In this document: positions 7,738-15,509 of the stretch, piece after piece | Numbering within the stretch: the first letter of the stretch is position 1 | Layout of the letters: every line of letters begins with the position of its first letter | NCBI GenBank assembly: GCA_035544315.1 | Contig: DATKGB010000161.1 | Location: 1 to 33,025 of the forward strand | Direction: 5' to 3' | From: JALYSX01 sp035544315 | Lineage (GTDB): Bacteria; Vulcanimicrobiota; Vulcanimicrobiia; Vulcanimicrobiales; Vulcanimicrobiaceae | Length of the DNA stretch: 33,025 nt | Made by a program: the position numbers and the translations under genes | The notes under the pieces: generated by a model | The model's input: only the letters and a program-made list of their open reading frames with translations | Told to the model about the DNA's origin: nothing | Databases searched by the model: none

Positions 7738-8706
7738 ATGTTTCGGTCTCTCGCCGCCGTTCTCGTTGCGGTTCTGGGGTTCGCGGTTGCGACGCCGGCG
7801 CTGGCATTCGTTCCGCCCCCGTTGCGAGCGCTCTCTTTGCAGTTGCGGGCGTTTGCTCGGCATCAGCCGGGGCGCGTAGCGCTGGACGTGGTTGATTTAG
7901 CGAGCGGTTACTCGGCCGGATACGAGGCGGGCGCATCGATGCCGGCGGCTTCGACGATTAAGATTCCGGTGATGGTCGAGGTGTTTCGACAACTCGAAGT
8001 CGGACGGTTCGATCTGAATCGACGCGTTACGTTGTTGGCGTCGGACAAGGACTGGGGCTCGGGCGAGTTGTGCGATGCCCGGTCCGGAGGGACGTATTCG
8101 ATTTCGACGCTGCTCGATAAGATGATCGATATCAGCGACAACACGGCGACCAATATGCTGATTCGGTTTATCGGGCGTCATAATATCAATCATACGATGT
8201 ATTCGCTCGGATTACGGCATACGCAGTTGACCACCGATATTCGAACCGAGGGCTATGCGATTCGCAACGAGTTGCGCTCGTCGCCCGGGGATATGGCGTT
8301 GCTGTTGTCGCGGATGGCTCGGCAGCGGTTAGTCGACGTATGGTCGTCGCGCCAGATGATCGCGATTCTGGAGGGCCAAGAACACAACACGCTGATTCCG
8401 GCGGAGTTGCCTCCAGCGATTTCGATCGCGCACAAAACCGGCACGTTGCACGACACGCTCAACGACGTCGGCATCGTATACGATCCGCAAGCGCCGTACG
8501 TGATCGCGGTGATGACCACCGATTTGCCGTCGCTGGACGACGGGCGCAGCGCGATCCGCGGCATTTCGCGGCTGACCTACCGCGACATGAACGCACTTGC
8601 GTCCTGGCGCGTGGCGGCCGGCTTGGACTTCACCTTCGATCCGAACGCACCACCGAGCCCGCTCGACGCACCCGATCTCGCCGTCTGGCTAGGCGGCACC
8701 GACTAG
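7738..8706 (+). CDS. Class A beta-lactamase-like serine hydrolase, exported
   Basis: 322 residues with a cleavable signal peptide ending near ATPALA. The mature part has the penicillin-recognising fold motifs at class A spacing: SxxK as S72-T-I-K75, SDN at 133-135, and KTG at 233-235 in 'IAHKTGTLHDTLNDVGIVYD'. The omega-loop Glu of true class A beta-lactamases (Glu166) is not obvious: the aligned stretch reads 'TTDIRTEGYAIRNELRSSPG'. The protein may therefore be a peptidoglycan or peptide hydrolase and not a resistance enzyme. The ATG is directly preceded by ATG-AAT-TAG, a two-codon reading frame abutting the start. No clear Shine-Dalgarno. It acts in the periplasm or outside the cell. Confidence 0.85.
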   Translation: MFRSLAAVLVAVLGFAVATPALAFVPPPLRALSLQLRAFARHQPGRVALDVVDLASGYSAGYEAGASMPAASTIKIPVMVEVFRQLEVGRFDLNRRVTLLASDKDWGSGELCDARSGGTYSISTLLDKMIDISDNTATNMLIRFIGRHNINHTMYSLGLRHTQLTTDIRTEGYAIRNELRSSPGDMALLLSRMARQRLVDVWSSRQMIAILEGQEHNTLIPAELPPAISIAHKTGTLHDTLNDVGIVYDPQAPYVIAVMTTDLPSLDDGRSAIRGISRLTYRDMNALASWRVAAGLDFTFDPNAPPSPLDAPDLAVWLGGTD

Positions 8707-8708
8707 AC

Positions 8709-9659
8709 CTATTTCGCGCCGATCCGCGCGCGGTTTCCGTATGCGGGCGTGATCCAATCGGCGTAACGGGGTTCTTTGCCGCGCACGACGCGATTGTAAA
8801 ACTCACCGATGCGCTTAGCGATCGGACCGATTTCGCCGTTGCCGACCAGGCGGCGATCGATGCTTGCGACGTGTGCGATGCCGGCGGCGGTGCCGCTGAA
8901 AAACACTTCCTCGGCACAGTACATTTCGCCGCGATCGATCGAGCGCTCGACGACTTCGAGGCCCAGCTCGGCTTTCGCGATCTCCATCACCGCCCGACGG
9001 GTGCAGCCTTCCAGAACGTTCTGCGACGGATCGGGGGTATAGAGCACGCCGCGACGCACGATGAAGACATTTTCGGCCGAACCTTCCGAAACGTGCCCGT
9101 CGTGCGAAAGTAAAATGGCTTCGTCGAAGCCGTTGAGGACCGCTTCGGTTTTGGCCAGCGCCGAGTTGACGTATAGACCGGTGATCTTTGCGCGGGGCGG
9201 CGCCATCGTGTCGTCGGCGCGGCGCCACGAACTGATGCACACGTCCAGGCCTTTGCTCGTGTCCAGATAACTCGTGAACGGAAGCGGAATCATCGCGAAT
9301 GCGTCGGGAACGTTGTGCAGACGAACGCCGACGTCTTCGGCCGACTTGAAGATGCACGGACGAATGTAAATGTCGGTTTCGAATTTGTTGCGTCGGCACA
9401 ATTCGATCGTGAGATCGATCAGCTCGTCGGTCGTATGCGGAAGCGTCATCAGCAGAATCTTGGCCGATTGCGCTAGACGATCGTAATGATCGCGTAGCAG
9501 CACCAACGAAAGCTCGCGCGCGTCGGCGTCCCAATAGCCGCGGATGCCCTCAAAGCAACCGGTCCCGTACTGCAGACCGTGCGTGAGCAAGCCGACCTTG
9601 GCTTCATCGTAGCGGCGAAAGCCGCCGCCGGCGTACACGGTAGTCGACGAGTGATCCAC
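8709..9659 (-). CDS. ilvE: Branched-chain amino acid aminotransferase
   Basis: 316-residue fold-type IV PLP enzyme that interconverts Val, Leu and Ile with their 2-oxo acids, in the cytoplasm. Family motifs: 'LTHGLQYGTGCFEGIRGYWD', 'IYIRPCIFKSAEDVGV', the Schiff-base lysine in 'GLYVNSALAKTEAVLNGFDE', 'DGHVSEGSAENVFIVRRG', and 'GCTRRAVMEIAKAELG'. The GTG start at 9659 is set by a strong AAGGAGG nine bases upstream. The frame stays open for another 390 codons upstream, but that part is antisense to the phosphoesterase gene. It converges with the serine hydrolase two bases apart and is monocistronic as far as visible. Confidence 0.93.
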   Translation of the reverse strand: MDHSSTTVYAGGGFRRYDEAKVGLLTHGLQYGTGCFEGIRGYWDADARELSLVLLRDHYDRLAQSAKILLMTLPHTTDELIDLTIELCRRNKFETDIYIRPCIFKSAEDVGVRLHNVPDAFAMIPLPFTSYLDTSKGLDVCISSWRRADDTMAPPRAKITGLYVNSALAKTEAVLNGFDEAILLSHDGHVSEGSAENVFIVRRGVLYTPDPSQNVLEGCTRRAVMEIAKAELGLEVVERSIDRGEMYCAEEVFFSGTAAGIAHVASIDRRLVGNGEIGPIAKRIGEFYNRVVRGKEPRYADWITPAYGNRARIGAK

Positions 9660-9668
9660 GCTTTCGTT

Positions 9669-9675
9669 CCTCCTT
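9669..9675 (-). promoter_or_regulatory. Ribosome binding site of ilvE
   Basis: AAGGAGG on the minus strand, nine bases before the GTG at 9659. It is the strongest Shine-Dalgarno in this part of the window and decides the ilvE start within a much longer open frame. Confidence 0.8.
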
Positions 9676-9687
9676 GGAAAAACCGAC

Positions 9688-9740
9688 GCCCTTCGACCGC
9701 CCTTCGACAGGCTCGGGGTGATATTGCTCAGGGTGACACG
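9688..9740. repeat. Dispersed-repeat-like element with CCCTTCGAC / CTCAGGGTGAC units
   Basis: GCCCTTCGAC occurs twice in tandem (9688-9697 and 9699-9708), followed by AGGCTCGGGGTGA and then GCTCAGGGTGACA (9726-9738). CCCTTCGACAGGCTCAGGGTGAC-type sequences are a widespread intergenic repeat in many high-GC bacteria, and translation of such repeats is a known source of false protein N-termini. Here it fills the 156-base divergent gap between ilvE and the phosphoesterase gene, so it also overlaps the likely promoter region. Only this one copy is seen in the window. Confidence 0.5.
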
Positions 9741-9815
9741 GTTGCCCCTGTGGCCATTTGTCCAAACACGCCGGAGTTCAAAACGGTTTTTGGGCCCGAT
9801 GCCGAAGGCGCATGC

Positions 9816-12077
9816 ATGATTCGACGCGTTTTTCTCCCGATTGCGCTGACCGGTGTCGCGCTGCTCGGCGCCGCCGCCGTCAGCATGACGATTCTGCCGT
9901 CCGGTTGGCAACTCTCGCCTCCAACGGGACCGATCGCCGTAACCGGAACCATGCCGCAAGGCATCGCGCTCTCGCCCGACGGCAGTAAGTTGGCAGTCGT
10001 TGAATCGGGTGACAATCCGCCCGCACTGCGGATTCTCAATCCCGTCGACTTGTCGTTCGTTCGGAAGATTCCGCTGCTGGGAGCGTTCGGTAAACCGGTG
10101 TGGCAGGACGCAAACACCGTGTGGGTCGCGGGCGCCAATGCCGACAACGTGTTGGCCATAGACGCGGCCAACGGGTTGACCGAGAAGACGATTGCCGTCG
10201 GCAAGGGAACCTGGCCGGCTGCCGTCGCGCTGTCGACCGACGGCACCCAACTCGCTGTTGCCGACGACGGTACTGCGGAAGTCGCGCTGATCGATCTGAG
10301 CAGCGGCGCGATTTCCCGCTATCCCGCCGGCGCGCATCCGTCGGACCTGACCTATTCGCCGGACGGCGCGACGATCTACGTCGCGTCGCGTTCGGAGTCT
10401 GCGGTTCGCGCGATCGCCGTGGCCGACGGCAAGACCGTAACCATCGCCGTCGGCACGCATCCTGCGGCGCTTGCGTTGTCGCCCGACGGCAGGCAGCTGT
10501 ACGTCGCGGCCAGCGACGACGACGCGATCGACGTTATCGATACTACGAACGATGCCGATGCCGGACAGATCGACGTCCACATGAACGGCGCGCGCGTTGC
10601 CGGAAACGGCGCGCTGCCCAACGGATTGCGCGCCGTTGGCGATTCGCTCTACGTGACGCTGGGCGGCGCCAACGCCGTCGCCATGATTGCGGGCGATCGA
10701 ATTGTTGCCGAAGTTCCCACCGGCTGGTATCCGACCGGCGTCGATGTCGGCGCGGGCGGAACGCTGTACGTTTCGGACGGAAAAGGCGAGGGCGCGCATC
10801 CCAACCCGCAATACGATCCCATGCATCACTCCGACGGGTACGTGGCGGCGCTAGCCGTCGGATCGGTACGAAAGATCGCGGCTCCCCAACCGTCGGCGAC
10901 CAACGTCGCGCTGCTCGACGCGATGCCGCAGTGGACCGCGCCGCCCGATGCGCAAACCGTGCTTCGCCCGCACGGCCCGATCCAGCACGTCATCTACGTC
11001 ATCAAAGAAAACCGCACCTACGATCAAGTCCTGGGCGATATCGCCCAAGCCGACGGCGCCGCATCGCTGGTCATGTTCGGCGATGGGGTAACGCCCAACC
11101 AGCACGCGCTTTCGCGGCGTTTCGGCGTCTTTGACAATGCGTACGCCAACGCGCAAGTCAGCGCCGACGGTCACAATTGGACGGATGCGGCTATTGCCAA
11201 CGATTACACCGAACGTTTCTGGCCACCCGACTACGGCGGCCGTCGCGAGACCTACGATTTCCAAAACGGCGTCGGCGCCGACGTTCCGCATAGCGGCTAT
11301 CTCTGGGATGCCGCCGCGCGCGCGCACGTCAGCTATCGCGATTACGGCGAAGACGTGGACCCCACCGGCGGTGGCCACGGACCCGAGAAGACCGATCATC
11401 CGGCGCTCCAAGGCCACTTCGACCCGCACTACGTCGGCTGGAATTTGGACTACGCCGACTTGGATCGGATCGCGGAATGGAAGCACGAGTTCGACGGCTT
11501 CGTGCGCGACGGCAACCTGCCGCAACTCGAAATCATCTACATTCCCAACGACCACACCTCGGGCACGCGCCCCGGAACGTTGACGCCGCAGGCCTACGTC
11601 GCGCAGAACGACTTGGCGGTCGGCCGCGTCGTCGATGCGGTCTCGCACTCGCCGTACTGGAAATCCAGCGCGATCTTCGCGCTCGAAGACGACGCGCAGA
11701 ATGGCCCCGATCACGTCAGCGACCAGCGATCGACCTTCTACGTCGCTAGCCCCTATGCTCGCGGCGGCGTGCAGCACGACCACTACTCGACCGCCGGCGT
11801 GGTGCATACGATCGAACTGATCCTGGGCTTGGCGCCCCTCTCGCTCTACGACGACACCGCGTTACCGATGTATGCCGATTTCGGAACGACCGCCGACACC
11901 AAGCCGTACGATGCGATCGATCCGCGGATCGACATGCACGCCCTCAACGGTCGCTCCGCCTACGGCGCGGCGATCAGCGCTCGCCAAAACTGGAGCCGGC
12001 CCGACCAAGTCGACCCGCGTTTACTCAACACGATCCTCGAACGCGCTATTCTCGGTCACGTCGTGCGTTCGCGTTGA
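9816..12077 (+). CDS. YncE-like beta-propeller / alkaline phosphatase-like phosphoesterase fusion
   Basis: 753 residues. An N-terminal signal or anchor segment (FLPIALTGVALLGAAAVSM) is followed by a seven-bladed propeller with repeated 'ALSPDGRQLYVAA' type blades (about residues 40-350). A phosphoesterase domain related to phospholipase C/acid phosphatases follows: 'QHVIYVIKENRTYDQVLGDI', 'NAYANAQVSADGHNWTDAA', 'YIPNDHTSG' and 'FALEDDAQNGPDHVSDQR' supply the metal ligands and nucleophile region. It probably releases phosphate outside the cytoplasmic membrane. The ATG at 9816 is chosen because the upstream open frame reads through the repeat element. It overlaps the next gene by four bases (TTGA). 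Confidence 0.85.
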   Translation: MIRRVFLPIALTGVALLGAAAVSMTILPSGWQLSPPTGPIAVTGTMPQGIALSPDGSKLAVVESGDNPPALRILNPVDLSFVRKIPLLGAFGKPVWQDANTVWVAGANADNVLAIDAANGLTEKTIAVGKGTWPAAVALSTDGTQLAVADDGTAEVALIDLSSGAISRYPAGAHPSDLTYSPDGATIYVASRSESAVRAIAVADGKTVTIAVGTHPAALALSPDGRQLYVAASDDDAIDVIDTTNDADAGQIDVHMNGARVAGNGALPNGLRAVGDSLYVTLGGANAVAMIAGDRIVAEVPTGWYPTGVDVGAGGTLYVSDGKGEGAHPNPQYDPMHHSDGYVAALAVGSVRKIAAPQPSATNVALLDAMPQWTAPPDAQTVLRPHGPIQHVIYVIKENRTYDQVLGDIAQADGAASLVMFGDGVTPNQHALSRRFGVFDNAYANAQVSADGHNWTDAAIANDYTERFWPPDYGGRRETYDFQNGVGADVPHSGYLWDAAARAHVSYRDYGEDVDPTGGGHGPEKTDHPALQGHFDPHYVGWNLDYADLDRIAEWKHEFDGFVRDGNLPQLEIIYIPNDHTSGTRPGTLTPQAYVAQNDLAVGRVVDAVSHSPYWKSSAIFALEDDAQNGPDHVSDQRSTFYVASPYARGGVQHDHYSTAGVVHTIELILGLAPLSLYDDTALPMYADFGTTADTKPYDAIDPRIDMHALNGRSAYGAAISARQNWSRPDQVDPRLLNTILERAILGHVVRSR

Positions 12078-12790
12078 ACGGCTGGGTATTAGGAGGCACG
12101 ACGTTTGTGGCGTCGGCCGTCGAGATGGTCGAAGCCGCGACGATCGTGATGGCCGTCGGTTTCACGCAAGGCTGGCGCGTTGCACTTACCGGCGCGGCGT
12201 GGGCGTTGGCGGCGTTGGGGCTCATCATCGCCTTGCTCGGGCCGCTGCTGGCCAGTCAAGCTGCCGTCGCACGACTCGAAGTCGTCGTCGGACCGCTGCT
12301 CGTCCTGTTCGGCATCGCGTGGCTCCGCAAAGCGATTTGGCGTCTTGCCGGCCGAAAAGCGCTGCACGACGAGAAGGCGATCTACGATCGTGAAGTTGCT
12401 GCATTACAAACGCGCGATCGGCGCGTGAGCTTTGCGACGTCCTTTCAAGGCGTCTTCGTCGAGGGACTCGAGGTGGCCGTCATCGTCGTGACGTTTGCGG
12501 CCACCCAGCCGCGCGCGATCGCCTATTCGGTCGGCGGCGCGATCGCCGCGGCGGTGGTGGTGCTCGGCGCCGCCGTCGCATTGCGCGCGCCGCTCTCGCG
12601 CGTTCCCGAGAATGCGATGAAGACGGTCGTCGGTTTGATGCTGTTGTCGCTGGGCACGATGTGGACCGGCGAGGGGTTGGGGGTAGCGTGGTGGGCCGGG
12701 GATACGACGCTGTTCTGGCTGATCGGCGGCTACGCGATTATCGCGGCGCTGCTGAGCGTGGCGCGGCGCGCGCGACGGGTGGCGACGTGA
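12074..12790 (+). CDS. COG4280-type membrane protein, Ftr1-like
   Basis: 238 residues with six to seven hydrophobic segments. Two acidic motifs lie in membrane segments: 'FVASAVEMVEAATIVMAVG' near the N-terminus and 'GVFVEGLEVAVIVVTFAAT' around residue 130. The second resembles the REGLE motif of Ftr1-type iron permeases, and the paired arrangement suggests an internal duplication. COG4280 proteins are uncharacterised. The TTG start overlaps the phosphoesterase TGA (TTGA), so the two are likely translated together. A role in moving a metal ion or a product linked to the phosphoesterase is possible but not shown. Confidence 0.65.
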   Translation: MNGWVLGGTTFVASAVEMVEAATIVMAVGFTQGWRVALTGAAWALAALGLIIALLGPLLASQAAVARLEVVVGPLLVLFGIAWLRKAIWRLAGRKALHDEKAIYDREVAALQTRDRRVSFATSFQGVFVEGLEVAVIVVTFAATQPRAIAYSVGGAIAAAVVVLGAAVALRAPLSRVPENAMKTVVGLMLLSLGTMWTGEGLGVAWWAGDTTLFWLIGGYAIIAALLSVARRARRVAT

Positions 12791-12972
12791 AGGCGCTGCG
12801 CGAGGTCTACGATTTCGTCACGGGCGGTTCCATCGTTTCGCCGATCGGTGCGATCTGCGCCATCGTCGTCGTGCTGGCGACCTCGTCGCTGGATCCCGGC
12901 CTACGCGCCGCGATCTTTCTGGGCATCATCGCGCTGACGCTGATCGCGTCGACGTTCGAACGGGTTACGTGA
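12787..12972 (+). CDS. Small two-segment membrane protein
   Basis: 61 residues starting at a GTG that overlaps the TGA of the preceding gene (GTGA). It has a short amphipathic start 'VKALREVYDFVTGGSIVSP', then two hydrophobic segments separated by SSLDPGLR, ending in STFERVT. No family is recognised. Its tight coupling to the COG4280-type protein suggests an accessory subunit. Its 3' end overlaps the convergent hydrolase gene by eight bases. Confidence 0.65.
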   Translation: MKALREVYDFVTGGSIVSPIGAICAIVVVLATSSLDPGLRAAIFLGIIALTLIASTFERVT

Positions 12973-13759
12973 GCGTCCCCAGAAAGTCGCGGAGCAGCGC
13001 GTCGAACGCGGCCGGCGCATCGGCGTTGGTGACGTGGCCCGCGGCGGCAACGACTTCGAACCGCGCATGCGGAATGCCGTCGGCAATTTCTTGCCCGAGC
13101 GCGATCGGCGCGACCGTATCCCGTTCGCCGACCACGACCATCACCGGCGCCGAAATCGACGCCAGCAAAGACCGGTAATCGCCCGTCCAGGTCGCTTGGG
13201 TCGAGGCCAGATAGTCATCGATAGATTTGCACGCCATCTGCGCGATCGTTTCGTCCGTCCGCGCTCCCGGCGGCATCCCGAGTTTGGCGGCCCGTTCGCG
13301 CGCGAACGCGTCCATCGTGCCGGCCGAGCGCGCGGCGGCTTTCACGCTGTCGGCGTACGCTTGGGCGCCGGGATAGGCTGCAAAGCTGCCTGCAAAGGTC
13401 AGCGAGCGCAGCCGCTGCGGGACGCGTTTCCAGAGTTCGAAACCGACGACGCCACCCAAGCTGCAGCCGACGAAGTGCGTGCGCTCGATTCCGTTGGCGT
13501 CGGCGATCGCCAACACGTCCTCAACAAATCCTGCGCGCGTGATCGAGGCCGGATCGGCCACCGCGGTAACGCCGTTGCCGCGTAATTCGATCGCATAGCA
13601 GTCGAAGGCGTCGCACAGCGTGTTTAACTGGTAATCCCAAATCGCGGCCGTCGATCCGACGCCGTGAACGAAAACCAGTGCGGGATTCCCGCGCGAGCGG
13701 GCATGGCGCGCGACGACCTTCACGCCGTCGGGCGCGGTCGCGGTCAACGTGTCGATCAC
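12965..13759 (-). CDS. Alpha/beta hydrolase
   Basis: 264-residue cytoplasmic alpha/beta-hydrolase fold enzyme. The oxyanion-loop motif 'LVFVHGVGSTAAIWDYQ' comes first, then the nucleophile elbow GCSLGG (GxSxG with Cys before Ser), the acid in 'VVVGERDTVAPI', and the catalytic His in 'AAAGHVTNADAP'. The pattern resembles 3-oxoadipate enol-lactonase and related esterases, but the substrate cannot be read. Its ATG overlaps the PolX stop (ATGA), so it is the second gene of a two-gene minus-strand operon. No aromatic degradation genes are nearby. Confidence 0.85.
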   Translation of the reverse strand: MIDTLTATAPDGVKVVARHARSRGNPALVFVHGVGSTAAIWDYQLNTLCDAFDCYAIELRGNGVTAVADPASITRAGFVEDVLAIADANGIERTHFVGCSLGGVVGFELWKRVPQRLRSLTFAGSFAAYPGAQAYADSVKAAARSAGTMDAFARERAAKLGMPPGARTDETIAQMACKSIDDYLASTQATWTGDYRSLLASISAPVMVVVGERDTVAPIALGQEIADGIPHARFEVVAAAGHVTNADAPAAFDALLRDFLGTLT

Positions 13760-15486
13760 CCGCGTTTCCTTCTCTTGGCAGCAACGAATGCCAGCACGCC
13801 CTCGAGCGAGCGGCAGTTCAAGACGTCGCGCGCTTCCAAGCCGGCACGGCGCGCTTGACCGACGGCTAACTCGATGTTGGCTAAGTCGGCGGGTGCGTGC
13901 GCGTCGCTATCGACCGAAAACGTCACGCCGAAGGCTTTCGCGCGAGCCGCCAGTGGCGATGGGAGATCCAAACGCATCGGCTGTCCGTCGATTTCCAACG
14001 CCGTTCCGGTGCGGGCGGCGGCGGCGAACACCGCGTCGTTGTCGAATTCGTACCCGCCAAAACCATCGAGCATCCGTCCGGTCGGGTGGCCGATGATGGT
14101 AACGTACGGATTCTCGCACGCGCGAATCAAACGTTGCGTCATTTGGTCGCGCGTGATGTTGAATGCCGAATGAACCGAGCCGACGACAAGATCGAGTTCG
14201 GCCAGCACGTCGTCGGGGTAGTCGAGCGAGCCGTCGGGAAGGATGTCGACTTCGCTCGCGCACAGCGTGCGGATGCCGTAGCGTTCGCCCAAAGCGGCGA
14301 CGTACGCGCGCTGCTCGCGCAAACGTTCGGGCCGCATGCCGTACGCCGGCCCACGACCTTGCGAATGATCGGACATCGCGTGGTATTCATAACCGCGCGC
14401 GGCGGCCGCGGCAATCATCTCGTCGATCGACGTATCGCCATCGCTCCAATCCGAGTGCATGTGAAAATCGCCGCGCAGATCGGAGATCTCGACGAGCTGC
14501 GGAATCTTGCGCGCGATCGCCAACTCGATCTCGTCCATGCCGTTGCGCAGTTCGGGCGGAATCGGCTGCATGCCGAGGGCTTCGTAGACGGCGGCTTCTT
14601 CGGGACAGGAGATGACGTCGCCGGTTTCCAGGTTGAGGATGCCGTTTTCGCTGACGCGCAGTTGGCGGCGCACCGCATATTCGCGCAACTTGATGTTGTG
14701 CTCGCGGCTGCCGGTGAAATGCTGCAAGAGGTTGCCGTACACGCGTTCGGGCAGCACGCGCAGGTCGATCTGCAAGCCGCCTTCCAGCCAGATCGAACAC
14801 TTGGTCGGGCCCTCGGCCAGGACCGCCTGCGCGCGTTTCCATTTGGCGAAGTGCGCGGTGACGGTCTGCGCCGCTTCGGACGTGCAGACGATATCGACGT
14901 CGCCGACGGTGACTTCCCGTCGCCGTAAGCTGCCGGCGTAAGCCAGCCGGCCCACCGGCGGCCCGGATTCGATGTAGGCCATCGCATCGCCGGCGACGGC
15001 CAGCGCGCGGGCCAAGGGCGTCCGGCGCGCGCGGCCTTTGTAGGCCAGGATCCCGCGCTTCCAGTTTTCGATCGTCTTTGGACCCATCCGCGGCGCGTCG
15101 GCCAGGACGCCCTCCTTGATCGCACTTTCAAGGTCGGCCAGCGAGGCGATGCCATATTGCTCGAACAGCAGGCCGGCGGTCTTGGTGCCGATCCCGTCCA
15201 CGGCCAGCACCTCCAAAATCGAGGGCGGATAGCGGAGGTACAGGTCGTCGAGCACGGCCGCCGAGCCGCGCGCGACCAGTTCCTCGATGGCCGCGCCGAT
15301 CGACTTTCCGACCCCTGGGATGGTCAGCAGCTCGCCCGCGGCGATCAAATCGACGACCGGCGGCGCGTTCTCGATAGCCGCCGCGGCCTTCTCAAAAGCC
15401 GAGTATTTGTAGAACGATTCCCCCGCGAGCTCCATCAGGGTTCGGATTTCCAGGAGCTTTTTGGCGACCTCGAGGTTGGATGGCAC
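13756..15486 (-). CDS. polX: Bacterial family X DNA polymerase / 3'-5' exonuclease PolX
   Basis: 576 residues, the normal length for PolX. The N-terminal 8-kDa-like domain has a helix-hairpin-helix ('LLTIPGVGKSIGAAIEELVA') and a second one ('LAVDGIGTKTAGLLFEQYG'). The nucleotidyltransferase core shows 'YAGSLRRREVTVGDVDIV' around residue 184, with the two catalytic Asp. The C-terminal PHP domain begins near residue 335 with 'GDFHMHSDWSDGD' and 'YHAMSDHSQG', which carry metal ligands for exonuclease activity. Bacterial PolX fills gaps in base-excision repair. The start at 15486 diverges from the NAPRTase gene with almost no gap, so the promoters must overlap. Confidence 0.95.
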   Translation of the reverse strand: MPSNLEVAKKLLEIRTLMELAGESFYKYSAFEKAAAAIENAPPVVDLIAAGELLTIPGVGKSIGAAIEELVARGSAAVLDDLYLRYPPSILEVLAVDGIGTKTAGLLFEQYGIASLADLESAIKEGVLADAPRMGPKTIENWKRGILAYKGRARRTPLARALAVAGDAMAYIESGPPVGRLAYAGSLRRREVTVGDVDIVCTSEAAQTVTAHFAKWKRAQAVLAEGPTKCSIWLEGGLQIDLRVLPERVYGNLLQHFTGSREHNIKLREYAVRRQLRVSENGILNLETGDVISCPEEAAVYEALGMQPIPPELRNGMDEIELAIARKIPQLVEISDLRGDFHMHSDWSDGDTSIDEMIAAAAARGYEYHAMSDHSQGRGPAYGMRPERLREQRAYVAALGERYGIRTLCASEVDILPDGSLDYPDDVLAELDLVVGSVHSAFNITRDQMTQRLIRACENPYVTIIGHPTGRMLDGFGGYEFDNDAVFAAAARTGTALEIDGQPMRLDLPSPLAARAKAFGVTFSVDSDAHAPADLANIELAVGQARRAGLEARDVLNCRSLEGVLAFVAAKRRKRG

Positions 15487-15509
15487 AGGATTTACTTCGC
15501 GGTGGCTCG

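Noticed and set aside
9579..9815. Upstream extension of the phosphoesterase frame.
   Set aside because: It overlaps the ilvE 5' end and translates the intergenic repeat (TALRQARGDIAQG type), a known artefact; the signal segment begins at the ATG at 9816.
9660..10829. Minus-strand open frame continuing 390 codons upstream of ilvE, as if ilvE had a large N-terminal extension.
   Set aside because: It is antisense to the phosphoesterase gene, has no recognisable domain, and a strong ribosome binding site sets the ilvE start at 9659.
10851..11807. 318-codon minus-strand open frame.
   Set aside because: Complete antisense shadow of the phosphoesterase domain, with low-complexity Val/Arg/Asp content and no motif.
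13897..14928. 343-codon plus-strand open frame.
   Set aside because: Antisense to polX, whose motifs are intact; no recognisable protein.
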